DNA of 64,000 nt from Exobasidium rhododendri. Taxonomy: Eukaryota > Basidiomycota > Exobasidiomycetes > Exobasidiales > Exobasidiaceae. Position 1 is the first letter of the stretch, and every line of letters starts with the position of its first letter. The DNA lies in the NCBI GenBank assembly GCA_026210745.1, contig CP110632.1:4525001-4589000 (forward strand), read 5' to 3'. Below the pieces are notes generated by a model. It was not told the DNA's origin. It saw only the letters and a program-made list of their open reading frames with translations, and did no database searches. The position numbers and the translations under genes were made by a program. Positions 11,222 through 22,134 of this stretch are shown piece after piece.

Positions 11222-12721
11222 TCATTCCAAGCATAAGACCCTTCTTTGCTGCCTCTGCCTTTCCTCCCTTTCGCCCACACAGCGTATGATGTCATCTAGA
11301 CTTCTAGAATTGATGCAAATCTCATCGCCAGCTTCGTCATCTTCGGCATCGGCATCCGAGGAAGCCACGGATACCTCCGTAGGTTCTCCCTTTACTTTTA
11401 CAACACTCCTGTTGATCAGAGCGACCAACTTTCCTTCTGCTAGTCGCTCTGCATCTTCCCTCTCACCAGCTTTCTTACTTCTTGTTGAATTTCGGTGCTT
11501 GTGCGCAGTACTCGCTCGGTGTAGTGCCCTTTCCGCTTGCAGCTCTATCAATTGAGCATTCTGATCCTCGACGTTCTCCTTCAATACTGTAAGCAGCGCT
11601 TCGTACTCGTCCAGGTCCTTCTCCATGCGCATTATGTACTTTGACTGGAAGTTGCTGCTTGCTTCCAACGCTTCTACTCGCTTGAGAAGCCTTGCTACAT
11701 CCTTGTCCTCCACTCTTGCCGAATTGTTCTGAAAGGAAGCGGAGAACGAAGGCACTCCTTTGAGTAGGCTCGTACGTTGGGCCATGGTCAATTGGTCGTC
11801 ATTGGGGACTGCGGTGGGCAATGCTGCGGCGTGTGGACCTGCGACTTGATACAAAACGTCTGTTCCCTTTCTCAGGTCGTTGTCCACAAATTCAACAGAT
11901 TTTCTCGATTTGGTCGTGGAGGCCTTCCCTGCCGAGCTATGGACGTTGTGACCATATAAGGTAAACTCGTCAGCGCTGCCAAGGCCTTCAAAGCTGATAC
12001 CACTGCCTCTCGAACTTTCCCCTTTCAGTTGTCGCCTTTGATAGGTCTGATCGTTGAGCCCAGTATCGTAGCTTGCCATCGTCTCACAATACTCAGATGC
12101 TGTCGTTGCTTTGCTTTTGCCAGGCGTCTTGCTTGTCGGCTCTTCTATATTGGAAGCGACACTTCTGGAGGATCTGATGGTACTGGCGGACCGACGGATT
12201 CCACTTGGGCGGACAATACTACCAGCCGAGCAGGTGAAGTTGCCCAAGGCAAAGCAAAGAGCACAAGCTGTATTCCCGTCAGCGTTGTCCTCGAAGATAT
12301 GGTCTGTTCGAATCAGGCAACACAGTGGTGCACTCGCTACAGGCCGGACGCTGTTGATTTGGACGCAGTGATGGCAAGGCTCCATGGCGACGGTGACCTG
12401 GCGCAGCGAGGGTTCAGCATCAGTCAGCATTGTGTCGCAGCGTCAAGTGTATCCCCTTTTCCCACTCCTCCATCACAACACACTCACTTGACCATCTTTC
12501 TTCCACTTGTTGACACGCGAATAAAAGAGGCTGAATTTGCCACTGAGCTTCAGATCAAAAGGTAGGAGGAGACCAGCGGCGGTTCTTATCTGCTTCGACT
12601 GATCCACAAATTGTGAGTACTGCTGACGTCGAGTCTCTCGTGTTTCACAGCGCATGTGCATCGGATTGATAGTGACGTCAAGCGGTCCATCTGGCGGGGC
12701 GATATGGCTTGCAAAGTCCAT
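11222..12721 (-). CDS. Unrecognised protein with PPDGP N-terminal motif, paired CxxC motifs and a coiled coil (family member 1)
   Basis: Function unknown. The protein is 469 aa from exons 12488-12721 and 11222-12397; the 90-nt intron is GTGAGT...CAG, phase 0. Residues 1-78 carry APPDGPLDV, TAAGLLLPFDLK and NKWKKDG. The next segment has CHHC, then SVRPVASAPLCCLI, then CALCFALGNFTC, a CxxC-Cys-CxxC arrangement that could bind zinc. This block matches, in order, a block of the gene at 34979 (PPDGPIDV, GGMILLFDLR, KWMKKDG, CYSC, TLRPRDSAPVSCL, CCALCWALG). The middle is Ser/Thr-rich and low complexity. A coiled coil lies at about residues 275-345 (ARLLKRVEALEAS, KDLDEYEALLTVLKENVEDQ), followed by a basic patch and an acidic tail. 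A DNA- or protein-binding regulator is plausible, but I do not recognise a named domain. Confidence 0.72.
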
Positions 12722-13464
12722 GATGCGTGCTCGTTGAAGGACTGATAAGGTTTTGGAAGGGGTGAAAGGGTTGAAGCAAGTTACAGACTTGGACTGCAGG
12801 AAAAGAGAGAGGCGAGGGAGTGTAGTAAAGTCACTCTCTTTTCTACCACCAGGAAGTCTCTCTATTACGTAGGTCTCCCAACTCTTCTCTCCTTTCCTTT
12901 TCAGGAGCCGACAAGCTTTTCTTTTGTTCCTCTACACATTGTCCGCTTTGCTGGGCACGAAGCTCCTGTTACGCCGATTAGTGGACGCTATTCCAATCCC
13001 CCTCACTACTGTGCTGCTCTTCTCTTTCTCTACTCCTTCGCTTTTCGGAGTCTGACAATGCACGCAAAGGCTGATCCATGCACGCCTGTCCTATTGTCTT
13101 CATTCTTCTACCGACAGTCTTCACACAGCCTACACATGTTCAAAGCGTCCTTTAATAGCACCGCTCTCCTCTCAAGCATCTGGGCTGGCAGCGCGCTTCT
13201 TTCTCTGTCGCCCACGGCGGTGCCTTAGCTGGTTCAGTGACTTCGGTACAGTATGCAGATCAAAGTCGTTAATGGTCATTACCGTATTCGTCACAGTCAT
13301 CAAGGCGAGCATAGTGTGATGCCTCAGCCGGGCTTACAAAGTTAAGAGGGAAAGGAAGGGGGGAAAGACAGAACAGGAAGGACTGATGGAGCAGCAAAGG
13401 GCAAAGAACAGGGGGCCCAGCGGTGGGCATTGAAAGTTGATAGCTTGCAGATCGAAATTTGTCT
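12722..13464. other. Intergenic region upstream of the CxxC-protein gene
   Basis: It contains the promoter and leader of the minus-strand gene starting at 12721 and the 3' region of the kinase gene that ends at 13465. The stretch at 12800-13060 is pyrimidine-rich on the plus strand. No gene is supported. Confidence 0.45.
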
Positions 13465-16047
13465 TCACGCGAGGACGTTCCAACGACTACGCAATCCCTC
13501 CATCCACCTTCCATAGAGCAGATCGGCGATGGGACTTCGATAAGCTGCATTTGCGTCTACATTGGCTTGTTCCTTCTCTGCCTGTTCTCGCTTCTTCCTC
13601 ATCTCCGGTGACAACCTCTCGCGGAATGTAGTGGACAGATTGTCTCTGGCCTGCTCGTTTTCATTCATACTGAGCAGCAAGTCAACGATGGTAGAGTAGG
13701 CCAGGTTCGAGTTGACTTTACTCAGATCAGAGAAACCCTTCGAGATCATCTCTAAGGCTTCGATCTCTGTTGCTTTCAAATTGTCCTGTTTTGCCCTTTC
13801 CAAGACTGGCAAGACGACGTCCCGAACAAGGGCTCTTCCAGCTCGACCGCTTCGATCACTGTCTTGCCTTTCGGCCTTCTCCTCTGCTTCTTCCTCTTCA
13901 CCTTCTTCGCCTTCTTCCGTTGCGCTGTGGATACCTCCCTTGCCGTCAGCGTCTACCCCCAGGCCATCTGACGAGCTGCTTGCCCGTCCGTTCGTTCCGA
14001 TGAAGTCTTTACTGAATCGAGCAGATCCGCCGGCATTCAATCTCTTCACTGGTCGAATCGTGTCCATTCCCGTCTTCACGTCGCCTACTTTCAAGATAGT
14101 TCCATTGATATCATTACGCTCGTTCCAACTGCTCCGTTTAGGTCTTCCGTTGCGATCCAGCGTAGCATCCTTACTCTCGTTACTAGAGGAGGATCCGGAC
14201 TGACGACTACTCGATCGACTCTTTTCCGGACTCTTCGACTTGGGAGGTGCTAAGCCGTTGCCACGCTCGCCTAAGGTATTCTTCAAAGCACGAACGTGGA
14301 CCGAACCATTTACATCGCTATCCTGCAACACGGCAGGAACTTTCTCTCTTGTTTCAATAGAAGTCCTGGAAGAGTTGCTATTCTGATCCTTGTAGAGAGA
14401 CTCTTTGCCATTGCTGCTAGGCTGACTACTACCGTTCGAACTGGGCGTCCTGCTTTCCACTGCACCAATCAGCTCCTCCATCGGTCTAGCTTCTTTCTTG
14501 ATTGTTCCGTATCCCAGTCGATCCTCCCCGTCTTTAGGGGGCCCTCTTCCCCTGCCATTTGCTGTCCAAGCGTCTTCTTCCTCCTCGTCTGCCCCATCAG
14601 TCCCTTGCCCTTCCTCTTCTTCTTCTTCGCCTCCATTGGCGAAAGACATGGAACTCATTCGAGATCGCATAGTGTCGAATTGCCATTCACTCATCATTGT
14701 TCCATGAGAGATGTTCGACTCGGTAATGTTTGAGTTCGCCTGCAGATGGTCTCGAACAATGGCACCTCCTCGATTTGCTCCCCTTGACTTCCACTCGGTA
14801 TGCTTCTCAATCAGTTCGGTCAGCATACTAGTCTTTCGGGCATACTTTATGAATCGATGACTCAGTAGCTCTTTGGTGGTAGGACGATGTTTCGGGTCTT
14901 TGATGAGACACAATTCAACAAAGTCCTTGAAAGCAGATGAAAAGTTGCCTTCTAGGGTGGGTGGTTTTGCCTTGGGGATCAAGAAGAGAACTCTCATCGG
15001 ATGGTACTCTGCTAAGGGAGGTTCACCTTTGGCCATTTCAATCGCAGTGATACCCAAGGACCACAGATCTGCCTTTGCATCGTATCCTGCCTGTCTAATG
15101 ACCTCGGGTGCCATCCAAAAAGGGGTACCTACAAAGGTGTTCCTTCGAGATTTATTGTTCGACAATTGAGCAGCGACACCAAAGTCGGCCAGCTTCACCT
15201 TGCCACTTGCAGAAAGTAGAACGTTGGCAGCCTTGATGTCTCGGTGTATTTTGCCTTCATTGTGCAGGTAGTCTAACCCTGTCAGCAACTCTCGACAAAT
15301 GATGGCAATATGGCATTCTGAAAATGGGCCTGCTTTAAGTAGATCCAAACAAGATCCGCCGGCAAGATACTCCATGACGATCCACAGCTTGTACCCCTTG
15401 ACGAAGCTACCATAGTACCGTGTCACCCAGTCGCTATCACACTGAGCTAGATGAGCTATCTCCATCTGTATCTCACTGATGTCATCATCACTGTCCTCCA
15501 GATCAATCTGCTTGATCGCTACGATCTGCTTAGACTCTTTGTGGATGCCTTTGTAGACAGTGCCAAAACTACCAGTCCCTAGCTTCTCCAGTAGGCTATA
15601 TTGCTCAGAAAGTTCTTGCCCATTAGCGAGTGAATAGGACGACGTTGTACTGCTGCTTTGGGGCGAATGTGGCGAGAATGCGGTGGAGAAGGAGGAGGTA
15701 GGCGATGTAGTCTTTGTGATTTCTGATCCATTGGCGTAAGCAGAAGAAGACGAACTGAGAACACGATCAATGGATGGCTTGTTCAGGAGGCGGGGCAGAG
15801 CGGACCCTTGCGAGGACTTCCGAGGGCTCAACAGAGGGGATCGACTGGGTAGCGAAATGTTCGGCTGTACAGTCAGACGAAGTAAGTGATGGGTGTAATC
15901 AGTATCTTGCTCAGGCCATTGTATCCCGCCCGCAGAGACTAAAATTGGAGTCACCGGTCTACTCACCATTGCAATTGTATAATGAGAAGAGCGAGAAGAT
16001 TTTGACTGTGAGTCCCGAATCCTAGAAGCGTGATATCGAATCAACAC
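13465..16047 (-). CDS. STE20-family germinal-centre-type (GCKIII-like) serine/threonine kinase
   Basis: Protein kinase of 860 aa, single exon, of the type that includes Ustilago Don3, yeast Kic1/Sps1 and animal MST3/4, which act in septation and polarity. The kinase domain spans about residues 150-401. Glycine loop LGTGSFGTVYKG, catalytic Lys179 in VAIKQIDLED, HRDIKAANVLL at 268, DFG at 288, activation segment RRNTFVGTPFWMAPE and WSLGITAIEMAKGEPP are all present, so it should be active. The first 149 residues are Ser-rich; residues 400-730 are charged and Ser-rich, a likely regulatory linker. A C-terminal conserved block (VLPVLERAKQDN, IVDLLLS) follows. Translation could start at the first ATG (16047) or at Met27 (15969); both give the full kinase domain. 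It is divergent from the Hook gene, 1.2 kb away. Assignment to Don3 specifically is inference. Confidence 0.9.
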   Translation of the reverse strand: MLIRYHASRIRDSQSKSSRSSHYTIAMVSRPVTPILVSAGGIQWPEQDTDYTHHLLRLTVQPNISLPSRSPLLSPRKSSQGSALPRLLNKPSIDRVLSSSSSAYANGSEITKTTSPTSSFSTAFSPHSPQSSSTTSSYSLANGQELSEQYSLLEKLGTGSFGTVYKGIHKESKQIVAIKQIDLEDSDDDISEIQMEIAHLAQCDSDWVTRYYGSFVKGYKLWIVMEYLAGGSCLDLLKAGPFSECHIAIICRELLTGLDYLHNEGKIHRDIKAANVLLSASGKVKLADFGVAAQLSNNKSRRNTFVGTPFWMAPEVIRQAGYDAKADLWSLGITAIEMAKGEPPLAEYHPMRVLFLIPKAKPPTLEGNFSSAFKDFVELCLIKDPKHRPTTKELLSHRFIKYARKTSMLTELIEKHTEWKSRGANRGGAIVRDHLQANSNITESNISHGTMMSEWQFDTMRSRMSSMSFANGGEEEEEEGQGTDGADEEEEDAWTANGRGRGPPKDGEDRLGYGTIKKEARPMEELIGAVESRTPSSNGSSQPSSNGKESLYKDQNSNSSRTSIETREKVPAVLQDSDVNGSVHVRALKNTLGERGNGLAPPKSKSPEKSRSSSRQSGSSSSNESKDATLDRNGRPKRSSWNERNDINGTILKVGDVKTGMDTIRPVKRLNAGGSARFSKDFIGTNGRASSSSDGLGVDADGKGGIHSATEEGEEGEEEEAEEKAERQDSDRSGRAGRALVRDVVLPVLERAKQDNLKATEIEALEMISKGFSDLSKVNSNLAYSTIVDLLLSMNENEQARDNLSTTFRERLSPEMRKKREQAEKEQANVDANAAYRSPIADLLYGRWMEGLRSRWNVLA

Positions 16048-17230
16048 TTCTAGGCTCTCGATCGATGCTCCTACAGTGTGGTTGATTCCTGAACTACCTT
16101 GATCTAGTTGATCACCTTCGGACCTTGTCTTCTACCGGGCAGATCTTTGCGGTCGAAATGCAGTAGGAGAGGAGAAGAGGGTACAGGTTTTGTTGAAAGT
16201 GACAGTCTACTGATCTCTGACTGCACCCCTGAATGCAAGCTGGGGAACACCCAAGGAGCTGAATCTATCCGGGCGCCGATGGGGCTTATAATTGTGTAGC
16301 CCAGGTTCAAGATGCAGTGTTGTGTTCAGTAAAGTTAGATGTGCTTGACCTTCTATCGAGTAAGGTAGTCCAGCTCGACTGCTATCGATGCAAAAGGAGA
16401 CAGGCAAATAGGAGCGAGCGGAAGAGAGCAGAGGAGGAGAGGGTGCGAGTCGAGGAAAAGGGTAGGCTTCTTTCTCCTTTAGGTAGCCCCTAAGGAGCGT
16501 ACATTTAGGATTTATCGCTAGGCCACGCCGGGTAAAGGGAAAAGTAACACAAGAATTTTTAAACACTATGAGGACTGAATTTAATTTCTGTACAGACGGG
16601 TATTTGTTGTTCTTACCGGTAACCGCGTACGTTAGGAAGACATGAGCACGCTTCTTGATCTTTTGCTCGGTGTGATGGAACCGCTGATATTCGAGCAGGC
16701 AGTGGGTGTCATCGCACAGATCATTGCGAAGTAGTACGTCTACAAGAGCGGTAGAGAAACCTTCAACACGAGAGCGTGGTGGTAGCTCTATGCTCCTTCG
16801 ATAACACACACATCAGAAGACACTTTGTATCACGGATACCGCACTCGTCAGAGAATAGTAAGGCGAAAGAACACGATGCAGCTTCTTTTCCGCGACTAGA
16901 CAAGGCACACTTGCTAGCAAAATAACATGGATACATTCTATTACAGGGAAGGCAAGTATAGTATGAAGGAGGTTAAAAGGTTGTGAATGCGCGTATCTAT
17001 ATGCAGCAGCAAGCCCCTATAGAAGAGGCAAACAAAAAAAAACCGCACAGACCACCGACCCGAAAGACGAAGTCGCGTACACGTCACGTGGCGTATTTTG
17101 CTCCATCATCGCGAGCTCAAGCACAAGCAACACTAAAAAGGGCTTTCGAAAGTTGGTCCGGGTTGGCCTAGTTTAAGCTACTCTCGTTAATCATAAATGC
17201 ATCAGAGAGACACGCCAAACGGACTACGCT
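16048..17230. other. Intergenic region between the kinase and Hook genes
   Basis: A divergent promoter region of about 1.2 kb. A 200-codon minus-strand open frame spans 16207-16809; its first part contains a plausible donor (GTAAGA near 16616), but I recognise no domain and see no convincing partner exon. An A-run lies at about 17033-17042. No gene is called. Confidence 0.4.
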
Positions 17231-20024
17231 ATGACTGACTCGGTGGAAGGCGACGAGGCGGACACCTCCTCGGCATTGGCGGTAGAAGATCTTCTGGAGC
17301 AGAGAAGTGTGGTCGCCAACAAGGAAGGAAGTAACAGCCATCTCAGTGAGGAGAAGAAGAGAGAGGCAGGGGCGCTGCTTGGGTGGATTCGAGCAGTGGA
17401 TGAAGCTACCGAAGAGGGGATCTTGAGCCGTCATGTCACTTCCATCGATGGCTTATGCGACGGAGTGCCCTTCTTCGATATCTTGAGTACGGTGTGAGTG
17501 AAGTATCCTTCGTCCCTCTACCGACACTAGATGACTGAGCAGCTGGTAATAAACTCTCCAGGGATCCGTCCTACTTTCGTAATCCTCACAATGCCGACAC
17601 CAAAGATAACTGGGTGTTGAAAATAGGTACACTCAAGAGACTGATGAAGCTGATACTGCAGTAGTAAGTCACAGAAACTTCTTAGTGAACGAGTAACCAT
17701 TGCATAGATCTCACACATCCCTTTACTACGTCTTCTTTTACTTAGCTATCACGAAGTCTTGCAGCAATCACCACAGGCTCTCGAGATGCCAGACCTGGAC
17801 ATACTAGCAAGAGAAAAGTCGCCAAGCGAATTGTGCAAGTTAGGCAGGTTGGTGATTGGTATAGCCGTTCGTAGTAATCATGCTAGCGAGCATATAGCGG
17901 CCATACAGACGCTGCCGATTGAAGATCAACAACAGCTCATGATCGCCATTGAACAGGTTATGGAGGCACTGACAGCGTTGGATGAAGACAAAGAAGCGGA
18001 TGAGCCTATTATGGCGGAGAGCACGCCCGTTATGCGAGATGGCAAGGAAGAATTACGCTCTGAAGGAGAACTTAGGCTGGAAAAGTTGTACCTTGACTTG
18101 CTGGAGAGCCACAAGACGCTCCAGACCTCGTGGGATGAATCAAACACAGAAAGAGAAGAGGCAAGGAAAGAATTGACTCGATTCAAGGAAGAAGTGCAAC
18201 ATGACAGAAATACACAAGCGGATATCCTACTGAGGCAAGAGGTGGAAAGATACAAGGAAGCACTAAGGAAGAGTGAAGATAACCTAGCAGAAGCAGAAAA
18301 TGAAGTGGAACGATTGAGTAAGGTAAATGGAGAGCTGACAAGAAAGACCGACGACCTGCAGAAGAAAGCGAATGAGGCAGACAGACTGAAGGATCAAATG
18401 GAGGAATACAAACATGCTTCCGATCGACTACAAAAGACAGAGAATGTCATTGAAAAGTACAAGAAGAAATTAGAAGAAGGGGCCGACGTTCGACGTCAAC
18501 TAAAGATCGTTGAAGGTCAATATGCAGAATTGATAGATCGAAATGCAACAGTGGAAGATGAGTATAAACGAGTGGCATCATTCAAGCCCTTAATGGATTC
18601 ATACAAAGATCAGATCACCAGCTTAGAAACAAAGACATCCATCTTGCAAAGGGATCTGAATGCAGCACGATACGAGACCGAGCAGATTTCGATCACCTTA
18701 CGCGCTACAGAAGAAGCAAGAGTGAAAGAGAAAGAGGAAATGGATCTGTACCAAGAGAGAGTACAGGAACTTGAATTGAGTAGTGGAGTGACGAAGAGAA
18801 GAAAGGGACCAGAAGGAGATGTTAATGGAGTGGAAGGACTGGCAGCGAACAATGACTCGACTAGTGATGATGACGACGGGTATGTGATGGAAGAAGAGAA
18901 CATCGAGGATGCACTAAATGGTACGACAATGACTGGCTTGAAGATTTTAGCGCGCAGACTGGCGAGGGAATTGCAAGCAGCAAAGACCAACAAAGCAGAT
19001 GCAGGTCAATTGCTGGTAGTAGAGAATTTGCTAGAAGATGCGAAGAAGATGAAGGCAAGGTACGAAAAGGACTTTTTGATAGAGTATCAGAAGAATTTAG
19101 TGCTAGAGAAGCAGATGGATGGTATCTTAGGGTCAAAGACACAAGTAGGAGAAGGCGTAGAAGCGAATTATGCTCTTCGACTGAGATTGAATGAGACAGT
19201 CGAGGAGCTAGAAAAGATAAAGAGGGAAGTGAGCGGTATGATCGTCGATCACGAGAAGACAAGTCGTGCTCTCATCATTGCCAAGTCAAACTGTGAGTAG
19301 ACAGATTGAGGGTGTGACCAGGATACATCGCATGCTCATCATCGCACCGTTTTCTACTCTTCCCTTCACCTGATAAGTGAATTTGGTCGACAAAGACAAG
19401 ATCGAGATCATTGATGAGCTTCGAAAGTCCATCGAGGTAGAGAAGGCAGACTTAGAGAAAGGGACAGGAGAGCTAGAGAGGAAATTGCTAGAAAGGGAGG
19501 AGAGACTTCGAATGGCCACTTCTCAGATCAACATGCTACTGGAGGAGAAGTCCGATCTTCAACGTGATACAATAGGTCGACAAGAGAAGAGCTTAGATAC
19601 ACTTCGATCCGATCTGGCTGCTTCTGACGAAAGTCGTGAAGTGCTTGCAAGCAAGGAAGCGCAATTACAGTCCAGTCAAGAGAAGTTACAGAAGGCAAGA
19701 ATGTTCATTCGTCAACAAGATAAGATCATCAAGGATGCCATCGCTAAGTCAAGTGCGACACCGGACGATATCTTCAAGAAGGTAAAGAAGACAGAGCAGG
19801 AGAATGCGATACTTCGACAGGAGCAGAAATTGATGATGTCAGCTTGGTATGAAGTGAACAATCGTTTGAATCGAGAGTTGTTGATGAGTGGAACCTTTCG
19901 CAAGAACGGAAGTAACAAAGCGCAGACAAAAGCAAACGTGAGCGTTCTGGGAAACAAGTCAAAGAGCTGGTTACAGCAGCAAAGAAACGAATTGTCAGGA
20001 GGAATACCCCTAGCCAGGCGATGA
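17231..20024 (+). CDS. HOK1: Hook-family dynein adaptor (Hok1/HookA-like)
   Basis: Cytoplasmic adaptor that links early endosomes to dynein and kinesin for long-range transport along hyphal microtubules. The protein is 852 aa from exons 17231-17493, 17562-17663, 17746-19292 and 19378-20024; all introns are short and consensus. The N-terminal Hook domain (about residues 1-200) is built across exons 1-3: LCDGVPFFDILSTVDPSYF, DNWVLKIGTLKRLMKLILQ, YYHEVLQQS, then MPDLDILARE and CKLGRLVIGIAVRSN. From about residue 225 the rest is almost continuous coiled coil with heptad Leu/Ile and many Glu/Lys, as in Hook proteins, ending in a less ordered basic C-terminus that would bind FTS/FHIP cargo factors. 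Length is close to fungal Hook proteins. It is convergent with the peroxiredoxin gene. Confidence 0.92.
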
Positions 20025-20165
20025 GCGTGCCCTTCATCATGGTCTTCCCCTCTCGCCACGGAGTTTGCACTCCGCTCTGACCTGAATCTGTACAGTCACT
20101 CTTTTGCTCATGTTGCATGCGTTCAACAATTGTTATATTATTAGTATACCCGCAAACAACACAAC

Positions 20166-20847
20166 TTATAGCTTGCTCAAGACTGTCTCGGCTGAGGAGA
20201 CACCGACCTCGCCAGGTGAGCTCTCGACCTGTTGTTTGGCGAGAGAGGTTGATACGTCAGTAGGTCGTTGATCACACCACATCTCCTGACCGACAAAGAG
20301 CACTCACCTCAAAGTACTTGATCTTCAAGTCATCAACGACGAGGGCATATCGAGCACCTCGGATACCGAATCCCATCGACGACAAGTCGACGGTAGCATC
20401 AAGAGCTTTGGAAAGGCCCAGGTCAAGCTCGGTAGCAAAGTGAATTTCACCTTTAGCGCCTTGAGCAGTTCGGAATCCACTCATGACGAATGGATCATTG
20501 CTACTGATCACGTAGACTTCGTAGCCCTTCTCAGCAAATTTGCTGGCGTCTTTGAGGTAGGGAGGGACGTGGTTGCCGTGGCATGTAGGGGTAAAGCAGC
20601 CAGGGATGCTGACGATGACGACCTTTTTGCCTCTGTGTGAGAAGTTATTAGAAGGGTAGAGGATGTGAAATTTGAGAACGTCCCAAAAAGAAGAAAGGAA
20701 AACGGACAAGCTGAGTACTCACTTGAAGGCTTCTTGGACTTGGATCTTTTGTGGAGGTCCAGCGCAAGCACGAGGATCGTCGAGCTCAGGGGTGTATGCC
20801 ACCTCTAGGAGGGTGACAGCAGGAAGAGAATCACCGACAGCGACCAT
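20166..20847 (-). CDS. Peroxiredoxin of the AHP1/PRX5 type
   Basis: Thiol peroxidase that reduces hydrogen and alkyl peroxides using thioredoxin. The protein is 170 aa from exons 20723-20847, 20308-20632 and 20166-20228. The first join is phase 2 and rebuilds EAFKGKKVVIVSIP; the second is phase 0. The active-site motif PGCFTPTCHGNHVP contains the peroxidatic Cys59 with the preceding Thr of the TxxC motif. Downstream GYEVYVISSNDPFVM, ELDLGLSKALD and GIRGARYALVVDD match the family. The last exon encodes 20 residues (VESSPGEVGVSSAETVLSKL), the usual end of this group. There is no targeting peptide, so it is probably cytosolic. Fungal relatives include Asp f 3 and Malassezia allergens. An extra Cys54 precedes the motif, and Cys28 may act in resolution. 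Confidence 0.95.
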
Positions 20848-22134
20848 GTTTGTTGATAGGTAGTAAGCTGGTGGAAAATTTTAGGATAAAAGAGTATCTT
20901 AAGAAGAGGAGGGGAGTCAAAGAAGAGCCAGGAAGATTATGTCTCCTAATCGCCTAGTTTATCTTTACAGGCGGCCGGGAATTAAAGAAGGCGGCGGCAT
21001 TTGGTTGCAAATGGGCGTATCTCTCTCTATTCACTTTAAAGCGAGGTACTATTGGCCACGCGGCTGACACTTCCTCCGCAACAGATTCTTTGGGACGCGG
21101 TAGACTGGCCGGAGGGAAGCACTCGTATTGTTAATGCCCGGACACCAATATCGTATCCGAAGCTTTACAATGTGGCTCAGAAGGGTAAAATGTCCAGCTA
21201 CATCCACGATCTAAATTGCGCCCGAGTAACGAGGCGATCCTCTGACTTGCGATGGTGCTTGAAGTAGTACACAACTTGCGCTCTCCTTAGGTGACGTCGC
21301 GGTCTTTCCTTCGTCTCGTGATTTTGCCATCGCTGCCGCTACAGGGTCAACTTGAGATTCTGTACCTAGCATATCTGACATTCGCTTTGTCAAATGATCA
21401 CAAGGTCCCTGAGAAATCAATGAAAAGTATTGTCAAGTATAAGATGCAGTGCGGTAGCTTGCAAAGTGAAATTTGACAAGCAGAATCCGACATGCGCAAG
21501 ACCAGCACCTGTACTCTACTCTACTGTACTTCATTAGCAATGAGAGGAAAGAAGCCCAAAAAAAAGATTATAGTCAATGATAAGAAAGCATAAGGGAGTA
21601 AGGAGACATCTAAGCAACGCAAAGATACAAATCGAAATCCAGAAAGCATTGAATTTTTTGTTGTTGTGTATCTTTTCGTGCGAGTGCAGTAAAAAGTACT
21701 ACTAAGTTGGACTACGGGTCAGCTTGATGAAAAAGTTGATTGTCAAGCGACAATATTTTGATCAGACGAGATCTCGATTTGGCTCGCCTTCTATTCCGCC
21801 TGTGCCTGTAATTTGTTGCCATCAACTCACGCTCGCTAGGATGTCTTACTATCTACTTCTCGTCTAAGGCATCACTGATCAAGGTTCGGACAACCGGCGA
21901 GATCGTAGAGTGGTCCGCGCAACAAGAGGGGAAAGTGATAATTTAGTCGGAGCAAAAAAAAAAGGAAGAAAGAAAAGGTTTTTGTTTCCTCCTTCGACCG
22001 CAATTTTTGGTCGACATCCATTTCACATCCATTCGTATCTCCGCTCGCCCGACGACGAAAGTCTATACAGCCAAGATTTCAAAGTACACTCTAAAGAGAG
22101 CAGCCAGCCGAGAAGGGCGTGGCTCGTCGTAGAG
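20848..22134. other. Intergenic region between the peroxiredoxin and HEAT-repeat genes
   Basis: A 1.3-kb divergent promoter region. It holds a short palindromic GGCGGCCGGG-type GC patch near 20970, A-rich runs near 21560 and 21955, and scattered short open frames with no recognisable motif. No gene is supported. Confidence 0.45.

Noticed and set aside
16207-16809. 200-codon minus-strand open frame between the kinase and Hook genes
   Set aside because: No recognisable domain; the second half is low quality in codon terms, and the possible donor near 16616 has no convincing partner exon.
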